Shown here: positions 33,593 through 45,419 of the stretch, in pieces | Layout: every line of letters starts with the position of its first letter | How positions within the stretch are numbered: position 1 is the first letter of the stretch | Source of the DNA: Cristatella mucedo | Taxonomy: Eukaryota > Bryozoa > Phylactolaemata > Cristatellidae | Reading direction: 5' to 3' | NCBI GenBank assembly: GCA_009760855.2 | Contig: WPIO01000159.1 | Span: 595,001 to 659,000, forward strand | DNA: 64,000 bases | Notes under the pieces: model-generated | Databases searched by the model: none | What the model saw: the letters and a program-made list of their open reading frames with translations, nothing else | Told to the model about the DNA's origin: nothing | Program-made: the position numbers and the translations under genes

Positions 33593-34835
33593 TAATAATA
33601 ATAAGAATAACACACTCGATAAAGCGCCCTCAGAGAACTCAATCTCCTTCTTGGAGCCTTACATTTTCTGAAAAGGAAACACCATCGAATGGTTAGTGGT
33701 AGCACGCTCAATAAACAATAGGAAAAAACATGGTTAGGGGTGACGCACACAGGGTCAGCATGGAAGTGTGGTCAGAAGCAGCATGCACAGTATCAGCACG
33801 CGTAAACACACAAAGGTTGAATCACCGGGACCCACTAAACGCTATAATAAATAAATACGTTTTTATTTTTCTTCCAAAATGCAGTTAAGTCAGGGGATGT
33901 CGTGAGCAAGCAGGGAGTGAGTTCCAGGTTTTGGGTGCATCCGAACTAAAGGCACGGTCTCCAAAGGATTTGAGGTTTGTATGAGGCATAGTCAAACATT
34001 GAGATTCCGAAAAAGCGGACGTTACGATGCTTGGCCTGTTGTTGGGACAGTAGATCTATAGCTCAAAGCTAGTGAGCGAAATAGTCTTGAAGTTGATGCG
34101 TCGCTTGACTGGTAGTTCTGGTCGGCGATAAGTGGTGTGATGTGGCAACTGCGACTTTCACGACAGACAAGCCTTACTGCATAGTCTTGCACTAGCTGTA
34201 AGCACCTGAGGGCACACGCTGGTAAGCCGACAAACAGTGAGTTGCAGAAGTCAAGACAGCATGCCACACATGGATGGACCGACTTAGATGTGGTATTAGT
34301 GTCAAAATAAGCGAGAGTTTCGGCAACGTTATGTAGCTGAAAGTAGGCAGACGTGACTGGAGCTGATGTGGTCGTCTTATTAAAGGTCACTTTGGAACAT
34401 GACACCAAGATTTTGTGCTTATTCAACAAGAGATATGCTGGCAGGGCCGATTTTGAGCGCTAGCCTTTCCAATTTCTGAATCGCACCAGGTTTGCCTATA
34501 ACCAATACATTGGTTTTATTATTATTCGATGTAATAAAATTGCTGTCATTTACCTGCTGATGCCATCAATACATGCAGCAAGGGAGTTAAGAGAATTTGA
34601 CTTGCTGGAGGGCTGGGAGGGATTAAAGCCAGGGTACAACTGAGTGTCATCCGCATAGAAGTGAAAGCCTAGATTGTGCTCGTCAATCACATCGGCATGA
34701 GGAAGAGTATACACCATGAATGGAGCTGAACTAGCACGGAGCCCTAAGGTACTCCATATTTCACAGGTTTCTGAGATGATCATTGTTAATTCACATTAAT
34801 ACTCCGGAGTTTCCCACTGAGATATATTCACTAGT
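33593..34835 (-). mobile_element. LINE family 1 copy F, decayed
   Basis: TAA tail and hairpin at 33593-33660, then 3' UTR, then antisense RT: C-terminal pieces in 34022-34429 and a palm piece in 34550-34783 that still has FHFYADDTQLYPGF. Several stops and frameshifts. The 5' end is truncated near the SYLSG-equivalent box at about 34835. Confidence 0.85.
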
Positions 34836-34839
34836 AGTG

Positions 34840-35950
34840 AAAATCTTCACTGGTTGTAGCCTGTAGATAATACATAAGAGATTATATTTTTTGTTAGATG
34901 ACATTCAATTATGCATTCTAGGAAAGGTGCAACTTTTTTCGCCCTCAAAGATGCAACATTTCCTCAAAAACCAAGGATTGAACGTGGATTAAGAGAATGT
35001 TTAAGCTGCGAATGCTAAAAGTTAAAAATTAAACGTGCAGAGTAGCTTGAGTGGCAATTCGTGAAGTAATTTATCATGACTCATTTCCACCAGTATACGT
35101 ACTGTATAATAATAGTACAGGTACGTTAGACAAAGTACTTACCATGCCAGTGAGTCAGTTAACTCAAGCAAAGTCATGACCAAATACGAGCACAAATTTA
35201 TCGGGCATAACCAATAAAATTCACGAAACGGATGTTACTAAATTTCTATCTTCATGTATTCCCACTTGGTCAAATGCCGTATTTTTACTTGCATAAGTCA
35301 CACTTTTTTCCAATTTACAAAAAAAAATCTGCGACTAATATTCTGAAAGTCTTATAATGTCAAAATTAAAACTGCTCCTCTAACTAGTTCATATGGAATT
35401 AAATAGTTTAAACACTTTACTTTATCTGACGATAAAACAAGATAAATTAGATTCCGGTTGACATGCTTTACGATTGCGTGTATAATTGTAAGTATAAATG
35501 TGCATACTGAACTAAGAGAATTATAGCAATCTCTAAGAAGTTTTAAACAAGCTTTAAAGAACATCTCTTGATCATTCAGGGCCCATGTTTTTTTACTCAT
35601 GGCATGTCCATGCTTAGAACGCATTGAATCACGGTGCGAGAGTTGCTGGGCGGTAGATGCGTGTATATGCCAACAAGCTTAAGCTACATCGTGTATAGCC
35701 ATTGCATTAACTATCGGCTAGTTACTTTATGCAGCCCATAGAATCCAACAGTACCAGTTCACAGTGAATGCTCGCCTTGCCCGAGGCCAGCACACCTGCC
35801 AAAGCCACAGTCGTGTTACCTGGCAGGTCTTCGAGTCCACCTTTTTGGACCAAATATTAAGCCTAATTCTACGTTTTTAACTGTACGGCTGGAATCCATC
35901 ATTGGCCGTATGCCCGCCGCTTTGCACAACAATACTTGACTGCTGACTAG
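34840..35950. other. No recognised feature
   Basis: AT-rich region without supported coding sequence. The minus frame at 35352-35624 has no recognisable domain. Confidence 0.35.
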
Positions 35951-35959
35951 ATCAGCCGT

Positions 35960-37135
35960 TTTGCTACCTGGACGGTAGGAAATGGGATAAACTGCAGCTG
36001 CTTAAGTTCCCCGAAATCCTTCCTTTGCAGGAAGCTGACTGCAGTTCCATGAGCTATTTCAAACAGAGATGCAGCACGTCAGGTAGAAATTGTAGGATGG
36101 GTTGTCACAATTACCAATATTACACAAACCTATAATTGCACTGACCTCCACACCACGGACGTACCAGCTCAATATGCAGAGCTTTATCATACGACGACGT
36201 CACGTGGTCAATTATCTAGGCCCAATGCACATTTAGTCTCATGGTAAAGCTCGTCTTTAGCGATTCAATCATTAATTAGCTCTGTCAAATTGAGGAGGTG
36301 GGCACTCAGCTGATCCAGCCGAGCGATAATCCGTAAGAATTGTTAGAGGCGTGAGAACAAGTTTAGGGTGTGCATAACGTATCTAAGTCACCATGACAGG
36401 ATTAAAAGGGCGTCTAACCGATCCTGCCAAGGTTTAGTCTAAGCTGCCAGTAGCTTCTTGCCTTCTTGCCGCGGTCAGCTTTCTAGATCGGCAACGACTC
36501 CATACCCAGCCTTTGTCAGTACGTAGCTATTGTCGCAGCTCACCTTTAACGACTCACTCATTGATTAGCTCTCAGTCTGTCGGAGCAAGTGGGCGTCAAC
36601 CAAGTTCAGCCTAGCGATAATCTTTAGCAGTAGTCTTGACATGCCGATGAAAATGCTGAGGGCTTGACAAGCAATAATAACGAACCCTGGGATGGATTAT
36701 GAGAGCCTTTAATCGGTACTGCCGAGGTTTATTCTCATCTGCCGGGCGCTTTTTTTTGAAGCCGCTGTCAGCTTTATAGGTTGGCAACAACTCAGTCCGT
36801 AGCCTAGGTGAGTGGTTACAAGTAACATAATCCTATATCATGTGCATGGAGATTCTGCTTGGCCAAATCTTGTAGCCGCACCTTGTGCACCGGTATGCTT
36901 TCGCACCAAGTATCATACTGGCAGCACGTTGATGTGTAATCAAGATGGCGGCGTCTTCAGAAAACATTAAGTTTTTTATTTACGCATTAAAGGTTATGCT
37001 TTTAATAAGCAGTCGGAAATGCGCATTACGTTAACTAAAAAGCATATGTGGTAGAGTGGGACGGTTGCACCGGCAGTGAACCCTGACTAATCGAGGACTG
37101 CAGTGCAACTCTCCGAAATTTCACGTGCACATGCT
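35960..37135 (+). repeat. Repeat R3, copy 2 with internal tandem duplication
   Basis: Two ~300-bp segments (about 36240-36530 and 36545-36800) repeat each other: CATTAATTAGCTCT versus CATTGATTAGCTCT, GCCGAGCGATAATC versus GCCTAGCGATAATC, and CTGCCAAGGTTTA versus CTGCCGAGGTTTA. Flanking parts (CCTTCCTTTGCAGGAAGCTG at about 36017, GGCGTCTTCAGAAAACAT at about 36950) match the other R3 copies. It is non-coding and its class is unknown. Confidence 0.6.
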
Positions 37136-37309
37136 GGTCATAACTTACGTTAGGTCTTGCTACATTAAAGTAATGTTACTATTGTTCGCACACATAGCCA
37201 TAGAGCATCAATTCGTATGGGCTTGAACATTTACTTTGATAGGATTTTGAAGGAAATATAGTGACAATCGTTACGACGTGCTTATACTTAGCTTCCAATG
37301 TAATTCATT

Positions 37310-37465
37310 TAAATGTAATTCATTTTTATAGCGCCCAGGAGAAACTAATCTCTATTCAGGCGCTTCACATATGCCTCGGGGCTGGAGCTGGCTACCTCAG
37401 CCAGACCTTGGTCGGGGTAGGCACCTTAACCGGTGGACCAAACCCGCTCGGCGCTTTCAAAACTC
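37310..37465 (-). mobile_element. SINE-B copy
   Basis: On the minus strand a tRNA-like head (CCGGTTAAGGTGCC, then CGACCAAGGTC) is followed by CCAGCTCCAGCCCCGAGG and a LINE-type tail: GTGAAGCGCCTGAATAGAGA, then CTCCTGGGCGCTATAAAAAT. The tail is the family-1 hairpin. Its 3' end shows a duplicated ATGTAATTCATTT. Confidence 0.65.
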
Positions 37466-37589
37466 CATAACTGATGTCAGCAATAATCCAAATTACTAAT
37501 GGTGACGATAAAGAACTATACTGGTCAGAATGCCTAAAAGATCCATTAAATTGTTCAGCTAATATCCAAACGGCCGGCTTTCAAGAATT

Positions 37590-38510
37590 GGTCTCCCAAA
37601 ATTACTCGTAACTGTATGAAAACATCGGCTCTACAGTAAAGTCAGCCCTAATATTGCCAAAATTAGGGATGACTTTTAAGATAAAGACTCCGCAGCACAA
37701 CTGGTTGGTGCATTTTTAACACAGCGAATAGACTAACGTCGCCTAAAACATTTAATTTGTCGTGTTCGTACAATAGCACGATTTCTTTTGGTGATAAACT
37801 CGGCATCTCGTCATGACACCACTCCTCACTGGACTGCACTGGCCGCCTATCAAGCAGAGCATCGACTTTAAGATCAGGTCACTCACCCCGAAGTCCCTCA
37901 CATTCTTTTGCTTGGGCCTACATGTCTGTAGTATTCTCACTTCTGACATTCAGCTGCACCAGCCGCTCCTTGATCTCTCGTCGATTACTTGACTGCAAAT
38001 CCCACGGAGACCATGCCTTTAGGTACTGCGTATGCCCCAAAAGCTTGGAGCTCACTAGCGACTCATTTCTCACGCTATCTCCTTATTTAGCGAAAGTCAA
38101 GTCTAGCTGAAACCCTTCTGTATACGCACAGCCTTTGCTAGGGCTAAGCGAAATGTCCTTCACTCGTTTAGCGATATATAACACTATCCAGGTCGAGACA
38201 AACGGCAACAGAGAAATACTTTGGTATGGGGCCTCAGTGCATCCGTCTTTTATCGTGTATGCTTTGCCTAAATCAGCACGATTGAGCTAGTACTTCTAAC
38301 CAGAAATGGCACTAATAAATCAGCCTAGAGTCTTTCACGGGTTTCTGTGTGCTTGTCTTAGCATGATACACGAGTGCTTTTGCTAGATTGACAAGAATGA
38401 TACTTACCTTTCAATTGACTATTGGTAATTGCTTCTCTTGCAGCAAATTACAAAGTACCTAAAGAGAGGTTGCGTTCTCTCAAGACGCCATCGAAATAAC
38501 TTTTATTCTC
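37590..38510 (+). mobile_element. LINE relic, RT C-terminus and 3' tail
   Basis: Plus-strand fragments in shifting frames: an antecedent of GSTVKSA, then TPLLTGLHWPPIKQSIDFKI at about 37815 (compare TPLLADLHWLPVKQRIDFKV in copy B). The terminal hairpin is at 38430-38505 (GCAGCAAATTACAAAGTACC, then GTTCTCTCAAGACGCC). Highly decayed. Confidence 0.6.
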
Positions 38511-38929
38511 AGTAATATTAATCCACTGCAACCTCATAATTCTAGTATTGCCAGCAGTCACGTTAGCCATGAGTTCTGGAGGCTGAGTGAAGCCCGCAAC
38601 GCTCCTACTATCTGTAGTACCACTTGTCTTCCTGAGCATGATGCACACCCGATCACTTGCATCAACATCGATGTAAAGATCCCCAGGCCGGCTTACAGGT
38701 GGCACCACCTGCCTATACCACCCACCACCCGTTCGACATCCTCCTCCAGGTTGTTCTTACACCACCAGGTCCTCGCTTTCTTTACTTCACTCTTGCAATA
38801 AATTGCAATTCATTGGTGATGAGGCTTCGGATTTATGCGCTTCAAAAGTCTGAAGCTCGTTTTCGGCTTCGTCACGACATGAGATGACTTTACGTCATGC
38901 ATCGTTTAAGTCTTAGATAAAGAGGTATA

Positions 38930-39200
38930 TGTCAAGCTCAGCTTTCCTTGCACTCTAGGAAATTTATCTTTTTGTTCTGTTTCGCTTTTTGTGCTCACCT
39001 GTGCATGCTTCAGTGCTCGTTACTAATTAGAGGTCCGAATAAGAAGTGGTGTTCTGTATCTCCTTGTCTACTTTAGGTACTTGTATCAGCTTTATACTTG
39101 TGTGGTTTTTCATGCTTGGTAACCACTTTTCCGTACATGTCATTAAGTCTTGGCTATTGTCTTCTTCTTGCCGGACATATAATTCGCTTGAATAGAAATT
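38930..39200 (+). mobile_element. LINE family 2, 3' UTR scrap (plus)
   Basis: Colinear with 43430-43650: GTCAAGC, TTTTGTGCTCACCTGTGC, TACTAATTAGAGGTCC, the CTTGGCTATTGTCTTCTTCT stretch. The coding part is absent. Confidence 0.45.
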
Positions 39201-39524
39201 CAGTAATCTCGGGAAGATATATAATCGCTTTACTACTATCCATGTTATTGATGTCTAACTGTAGCTGAGTATTGTCATACCCCAGCCCTGCCCACTGATT
39301 ACCAGAACCATCGATGTGTCTCTCAGATCAATCCGGAAGCTCAGATTAAGGCTTAAAGCTTAATATGTGCCACTCGAAAGCTGGTAAGACTAAATTATAT
39401 CCAATCAAGTGAACTGGTTTCATTTCGCAGTAGCTAAACAGCCTCTATCGGCCAATAACCATTTTCGTCCACACCCCAGGGATGCTTGGAGGAAAAGTGG
39501 AACTTTTGCCCCCACCATTCAAGC

Positions 39525-39645
39525 GACGTAATATGATTTATTTGCATTGCACCCTAAGAGAACTTAATCTGTATCCAGGCGCTTTGCAGATGCATGAGGG
39601 CGCGAGCCCACGAACCTGGTCGTGCATGGTGAGCATCTTACCCAT
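39525..39645 (-). mobile_element. SINE-B copy
   Basis: The minus strand reads GTAAGATGCTCACCATGCAC, then GACCAGGTTCGTGGGCTCG (B-box-like). The LINE-type tail follows: GCAAAGCGCCTGGATACAGA, then TTCTCTTAGGGTGCAATGCA, and an AT-rich end. Same order as the copies at 14868 and 37310. Confidence 0.6.
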
Positions 39646-39764
39646 TTGTCAAACTAGAATGCAACTTTCGAATCACTCTTCCAATGTTGCAGTTAACCTA
39701 AGGGATTAATTTGATTTGCCCTTTTGAACGAGGTGATTGATTCTGATATACTTGTTCTAATACT

Positions 39765-40810
39765 ATTTAAAAAAAAAATAATACGTCTGTATAGACCCCC
39801 AAAGAAATACACTCTTTTCTAAGCACTTTAAATATGCTGCAAAAAGCATGATCAAATAAATAGCGGTAGCTTGGACAATGTCATCAAACATGACATGGAT
39901 AGAGGTGACCTGCACAGTGTCAACATGTAAAAGGTAATTACTGGTCGCATGCAAGGTGACAAAAGGAAAAGTCCAACAAAGTACAAATCCCAAGGATCCA
40001 GTAAATGCTGCGATACAAATGTGCATTTTAAGCTTCTTTTTTTAAATGCCTTCAAGTAAAGGGATGTGAAGTCAGTCGGGAGTGAGTTCCGGGATCAGGG
40101 AGTACACGAACTGAAGGCACGGTCTCCGAATTACTTGAAGCCCCTACGAGGAATTGCAAACATAATTGCATAAGAAAACCAGGGAATCCGATGCCAACTC
40201 CGACACTCACGAAAAACAAGCCGAGATGCAGAATTTTCCACCAGCTCTAAGCTCCTAATTGCACACGCCAATAGACCAGCAAGCAATGAGATTCAGAAGT
40301 CGATACCGGATGTCACCAATGCAAAAACCAATTTGAATGTAGTATCCTTGTCTGAGCAAGCCAGAGTTTTAGCGACATTAGATAGTTGAAAGTAAGTAGA
40401 TTAGACTATGTAAATGTGATGTGGTCATCCAATTCAATGTCGCTTTCTAACAGGACCCTAGATTTTATGCAGATGGCAACAGAAAATAATGATGGCAGAG
40501 CCAACTTTGACCGTTAAGTTTCCCATTAAATGTTCCACGTGGTTTGACCCGAATTGGAAAGTCGAGGTACCGTAATTCAATTTGAGAAAGCTTGCTGCAT
40601 TTATTGCGGATGTCAGCAATACATGCACCAAGGGAGTTGAGAGAATTTGATATGCTGGAGGGCTGGTTGGGATAATAGCCAAGGTACAAAATAGCATCAT
40701 CTGCGTTCGATTTCATGACATTTCATTTCACCATCATATTTCGCTTGGCGATCAGAGGAAGAGTATAAACTACGAAAAGAAGGGGACCAGGCACAGAGCC
40801 CCCGATGTAC
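39765..40810 (-). mobile_element. LINE family 1 copy G, heavily decayed
   Basis: The tail and hairpin remnant lie at 39775-39840, then a 3' UTR (ACATGGATAGAGGTGACCTG), then antisense RT C-terminal and palm sequence to about 40810. Frames of 80-90 residues at 40458-40716 still read DDAILYLGYYPNQPSS (compare DDTQLYLCFDPSQPSS). Inactive. Confidence 0.75.
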
Positions 40811-41349
40811 CAAGCTGGAGCTTCAATTAATCCCAATCGCCAATAGCTGTGAGAACCCTCACAAGCTGTGGACCGAACCTGAAAATAAGCACCGTCTCCC
40901 CTGTAAGTGGTAAGTGAGTCTTTCGTGAAGAGCACTAAGAGAACTGCATCACTCTTCATGTCTTTTATGTCACTGCTAGAAAAGCTATAATCGATAATTA
41001 ATCATCAGCAAAGTTCCATGCTTGGTGATGCCTGCAAGAGAACCCGAGTGCACGTCTTATTCAAGTATGCACAAGCTCAGTCAACGACACAAAAGTACAG
41101 AAGCTCTAACAGAGCAGCCATTTCTAAAGCTTTTTATAAGGCAGAGATTTGAGCTCCGGGTGAATACTTGGGCTATTTGCATGTTATACTCGGTAATATA
41201 AAATTAGGTAACGTAGTTTCGACTGTTCGAACTTTCTTTGATATGGTTCTTTCTAATGTTAACTGCTTCATTGGCTAGCATAAGTACTGGGTACCTAGCT
41301 CTTTAGAAATTGTGATGTATGCGGGTTCCTTTGCCACGATATGCACAGA

Positions 41350-42130
41350 TCATCGGTTATTTAGCCCGAAGAAAAATCCTTCCTTTGAAGCAAGCTGACT
41401 GCCCTTCAATGAGGTATTTGAAACAGGAGATAACCATTTGAATTATTGCACAAATGTACAGATGCATTCAACTCCACACCTTGCAATAATCAACTGCATT
41501 TGTATAGATATGCCAAACCACATGCACACTTCACCTCTGAAAAGCTGTCATTGACGACTCCCTCTTTGATTAGCTCTCTGTCAGTCGGAGCAAGAGGGCG
41601 TCAACCTCGTTCAGCCTAGCCATAATCTTTCATAGTCTGGACCCGCCGGTGAACATGTTAAGAGCTTGCCAAGGATTTGTAACAAACAATGGGAGGGATT
41701 AAGTGGGCGTACAACAGGTTCTGCCAAGGTTTGGTCCTAGTTACCAGGAGCTTCCTATCAAAACCATGTTCAGCACACTAGGTTAGCATCGACTCAGTCC
41801 ATTGCTTTCGTCATCGATGACTATTGAAGGAATCCTATTGGGCATGCATGGAAATCCTGCTTGGTTAACTGAGGAGCCGCACCATATGCCAATACGCTTT
41901 CACGCCAAACATCATAGATGCAGTACATTTCTGTTTAAGCGAGAGAGCACGACTTCCTCAGGAAAAGATTCATAATGATCACCTGCAGTAACGGTCCTGG
42001 TTTTAACAACTAGTCTCTTGAGGCCCAGGAAATTGAGACAGCCCCACCTATAAATCATCCAGAATTTTCAGTGACAAAGGTCCAGCTCTCCAAAAATTCA
42101 AGTGCACACACCAGTCATACAGAGAAGGTT
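41350..42130 (+). repeat. Repeat R3, copy 3
   Basis: Colinear with copy 2: AAAAATCCTTCCTTTGAAGC, TTGATTAGCTCTCTGTCAG, GTTCAGCCTAGCCATAATC, CTGCCAAGGTTTGGTC, then CTTCCTCAGGAAAAGATT and CAAGTGCACACACCAGTCAT. It has only one of the two internal segments. Confidence 0.6.
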
Positions 42131-42177
42131 GGATGATTTAAAAGCATAATTTATATAGCTGCAGATGAGCCCTAACG

Positions 42178-42342
42178 GCAGGAACGGAGCCAGGATTTTG
42201 AGGTCGAGGCAAGGTTTCATGTAAGGACGCTAGGGTCCCTTGCCCCAACCTCAAGGTGTGGGGAAATTTGACAAAGGATTTAGGTACTGCTCTCCATCCA
42301 AGGAGCAAATTGCTCCCTTCCCCTCTGGTGGCTGCACCACTA
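42178..42342. mobile_element. Possible short hAT-like interspersed repeat
   Basis: One end reads ACGGAGCCAGGATTTTGAGG. The other reads, on the minus strand, AGTGGTGCAGCCACCAGAGG, which resembles the common CAGTGGCGTAGCCAGGGG ends of short hAT-like repeats in many animals. No clear terminal inverted repeat pair or target duplication was found. Tentative. Confidence 0.3.
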
Positions 42343-42485
42343 CTTAACGGCTGTCACCACCACTTGCAGCTATCAATAAAAGATCTCACACAGCAGGACG
42401 CACGCAGCAGGACTCATTACCTGGGTCGTGAATAGCTAGCACTTAAGCCCTGAACTAAGACTCAAGGGCACAACCTATGGCATGA
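42343..42485 (-). mobile_element. SINE-A copy, degraded
   Basis: Minus strand: GAGTCTTAGTTCAGGGCTTA, then TATTCACGACCCAGGTAATG, then the body TGCAAGTGGTGGTGACAGCC. The B box is decayed. Confidence 0.65.
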
Positions 42486-42689
42486 GCTCTTACAGCATAG
42501 CAATGCTACTTTATTTTTCAGGCACATGATCACAAAGCGAGAAACCTTTAATTTCAAGTATATTTAGCTTCAAAAACTGTAACTGATGCCAAAACCAGTC
42601 ACGATTACCAATACAGAGGAAAGGGTTTCGGACTTCCCAAAAGATGTATTAGCTTTTCACTACATTTGCTGTGTCCTTGCGACTTCCCT

Positions 42690-42835
42690 TTGTGTTATTA
42701 TGATTGTTGACACTGTGCGTGTTATTAGTAACCAAATGATCATGCCTCCTCTAAAGTTTACGTAAAGCACCTATAAAGAGATTAAGTTCTCTGAGAGCAC
42801 TATTCAAATGTATTATTGTCATTATAATTGAGATT
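42690..42835 (+). mobile_element. LINE family 1 3' end scrap (plus)
   Basis: 3' UTR words (TTGTTGACACTGTGCGTG), then GTAAAGCACCTATAAAGAGA and TTCTCTGAGAGCACTATTC and an ATTATTGTCATTAT tail. No coding sequence. Confidence 0.7.
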
Positions 42836-42959
42836 TGTGCTTTCACGTACAAGCCGTGTGTCTTGCTTTCCAGAACAGATCTTCCACTAATAATTAATTT
42901 GCTATGGTTATGCCAATTGGTATTTGAAGCTCACAGGTGTCCCAATAACCAGAAACTCG

Positions 42960-43085
42960 GATAATAATAATTAAAATAATAATAATGCACTTGATAAAGC
43001 GCCCTCAGAGAACTCAATCTCTTTCTAGGCACTTTACATTTACTGCAAAGGGAAATCCAATTGAATGATAAGTAATATCATGCTT
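42960..43085 (-). mobile_element. LINE family 1 copy H, 3' end only
   Basis: A TAATAA tail and the full terminal hairpin (GCGCCCTCAGAGAACTCAAT and CTAGGCACTTTACATTTACT on plus), plus about 50 bp of 3' UTR. It breaks off at about 43085. Confidence 0.8.
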
Positions 43086-43199
43086 ATGTTGAGGCCTCCT
43101 TGCCTTTCAATAAATCGTTGAATCACTTTGATTTTGCATGCTATAATGATTAAAATGCTGTATGTTGTAATATTGATAATTGTATGCTTGGTTTTCAAA

Positions 43200-43710
43200 G
43201 GTTGCTTCGCTTGCTTGCATCAGTCTACCTATTTGAACATGTTTCTTTTCTAGCTTACTTTCACAGCACGTTTAGCCATTGCACAAATTAAAATATACTG
43301 CCGATCAGGCCTCAAATAGAATGTGCATACTAAAAAGTCCAAAACTCTCTACCGGCTTCTGTCGCTCTTGCAATGAATTTGATAATGACAATCTTGCGTG
43401 ATTTAGGTCCCAGCTCAAGAAGCATATGTCAAGCAAACGTGAAGCTCGGCGTTTTTTAACCTCGTCGAACTCACCTTCTCATTCTCTTGTGCTTTGCGTG
43501 CTTACCCGTACCTGATTCAGCTTGTGTTACTCACCAGAGGTCCTACTAACTTGAGGTCTTGAGTTTCAGCATGATTTTATTGGATTTTTCCACACTTGAA
43601 TATGCATGCTACCATACATGTAATTAACCTTTGGCTATTACTTCTTCTGCAGCATTTGTAAAGCACCTGGATATAATTTTAGATCTTTAAAGAAGATATG
43701 CAATCGAAAT
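43200..43710 (+). mobile_element. LINE family 2, 3' UTR and tail (plus)
   Basis: Words shared with 38930-39200, then GCAGCATTTGTAAAGCACCT and a weak hairpin partner, ending near 43710 where the minus-strand copy I begins. It may be an insertion into the H/I region. Confidence 0.5.
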
Positions 43711-43717
43711 ATCCCGA

Positions 43718-44375
43718 TCATTTTATCTGAAAGTAGCAAGTTGCCTTTAGAACACAGCAAGGCCGGCTATCTGCTGCAACAAGCGACGTGACTCCCACAT
43801 CAAGCAAAATTTGCGGCCATCCATAGGCGGATGTAACCAATACATGCTGCAAGGAACTTGAAAGAATTCGACGTGCTGGATGGCTGGAAGGGATCAAAGC
43901 AAAGTTACAATAGAGTTCCATCTGTATGGAACTGAAAGCCTGGTTTGTGCCTGACAATCTCACAGGCAAGAGGGAGTATAAAACGTGAAAAGAATGGAAC
44001 CAAGCACAGAGCACTGAGGTACTCCATATTTCAGGGGTTCATCTGACAATTTTTGTCCATTCACATCAACACTCTGGAGTCTCCCACTGAGATAGGACCT
44101 GAACCATTGCCATACAGTGCCAGTAATGCCCAGGCGAGATGAGAAGCGCTTAAGAAGGACTTTGTGATCGATAGTATCAACAGCTGCCGAAAGATCAAGC
44201 GAAACAAGCAGTGATGCTCTACCAATGTCTGCATTCCTAAGTAGGTCGTCGTACACCTTAAGCAATGCTGATTCTGTGGAGTGATCAGCCCTAATGCCAG
44301 ACTGGAACTTACTAGCAAGGCTTGAAGTTTCAAGACATAAGTTCAGCTGGTCAGTCACGACTTTTTCCGTGTCCA
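43718..44375 (-). mobile_element. LINE family 1 copy I: RT N-terminal part
   Basis: Minus strand, from EKVVTDQLNLCLETSSLASK through motif A (LVSLDLSAAVDTIDH), the box FRSYLSGRLQSVDVNG and a mutated VPQCSVLG, then a decayed palm to about 43740. It contains the most 5' RT sequence of any family-1 copy here. Its upstream end is fused in frame to the C-terminal end of copy J. Confidence 0.8.
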
Positions 44376-45415
44376 TTGATTTTAATTTTGTTTGGAGTGT
44401 TTCCAAGTCAAGGGATGTCGTGACAGAAGTCAAAAGTTATTTCCAGGCTTTGGGAGCATACGAACTGAGGGCACGGTCTCCAAAGAATTTGAGGTTTGAA
44501 CGAGGTAGTGGCAAAATATTGGATTCAAAAAAGCAGGTAGTACGATGCTTGGCTTGCTGGGGGAGTATATCTGATAGGTAGGCTGGAGCCAAAGAATAAA
44601 GGAACCTAAGTGAGCGACAGAACATTGAAGTCAATCCGTTGCTAGACTGGTAGCCAGTGCAGGTCGGCGAGAAGTGGTGTTATGTCGCAACTGCGACGCC
44701 CACAACAGACAAGCCTAGCTGCAGAGTTTTGCACCAGCTGTAAGCGCCTGATTGTACATCTTGGTAGGCCAGCAAGCAGTGAGTTACCGAAGTCAAGACG
44801 GGATGTCACATATGCATGGACCAACTTAGATGTGGTCTCCCTATCTAAACAAGCCTGAGTTTTAGCAGAGTTGTGTAGCTGAAAGTAGGCAGACTTGATT
44901 GTTAAGCTGATGTGGTCGTCTAACAAAAGGTCACTTTGGAACATGACACATAGATCTCGTGCTGATTCAGCAAGAGATATGCTGGCAGAGCCAATTTTGA
45001 GCGTTAGCTTTTCCAATTTCAGAATCGCAGTGGGTTTGTCCTTAACTAATAAGTTTGTTTAACCATCGTTTAGTTTAAGAAAATTTGCTGCCATCTATGT
45101 ACAGATGTCACCAATACGGTCATCAAGGGAGTTGAGAGAATTCGAGGTTCTCGATGTCTGGGAGGGATCAAAGCAAAGGTAAAACTGAGTGTCAACCGAA
45201 TAGAAGTGAAAGCCTAGATTGTGCTTGGCAATCACATCAGCAAGAGGGAGAGTACAAACCGTAAAAAACCGGACACAGCAAGGAGCCCTGAGGTACCCCA
45301 TATTTCAGAGGTATCTCGGACGATCTTTGTCCATTCACGTCAATACTCTGGAGTCTCGCACTGAGTTAGGACCTGAAACGTTGCAGAGCAGTGCCAGTGA
45401 TCCACAGGCCAGATG
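44375..45415 (-). mobile_element. LINE family 1 copy J: RT palm to C-terminus, no 3' UTR
   Basis: Minus strand, from the SYLSG-equivalent box near 45400 via LADVIAKHNLGFHFYSVDTQ (the YADD box reads YSVD) and the connection domain (44642-45016) to the FGDRALSSYAPKAWK box and TSLDLETLQTKLKS. The normal C-terminal residues, stop codon and 3' UTR are absent; copy I follows at once. Broken by frameshifts. Confidence 0.8.
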
Positions 45416-45419
45416 ATAC

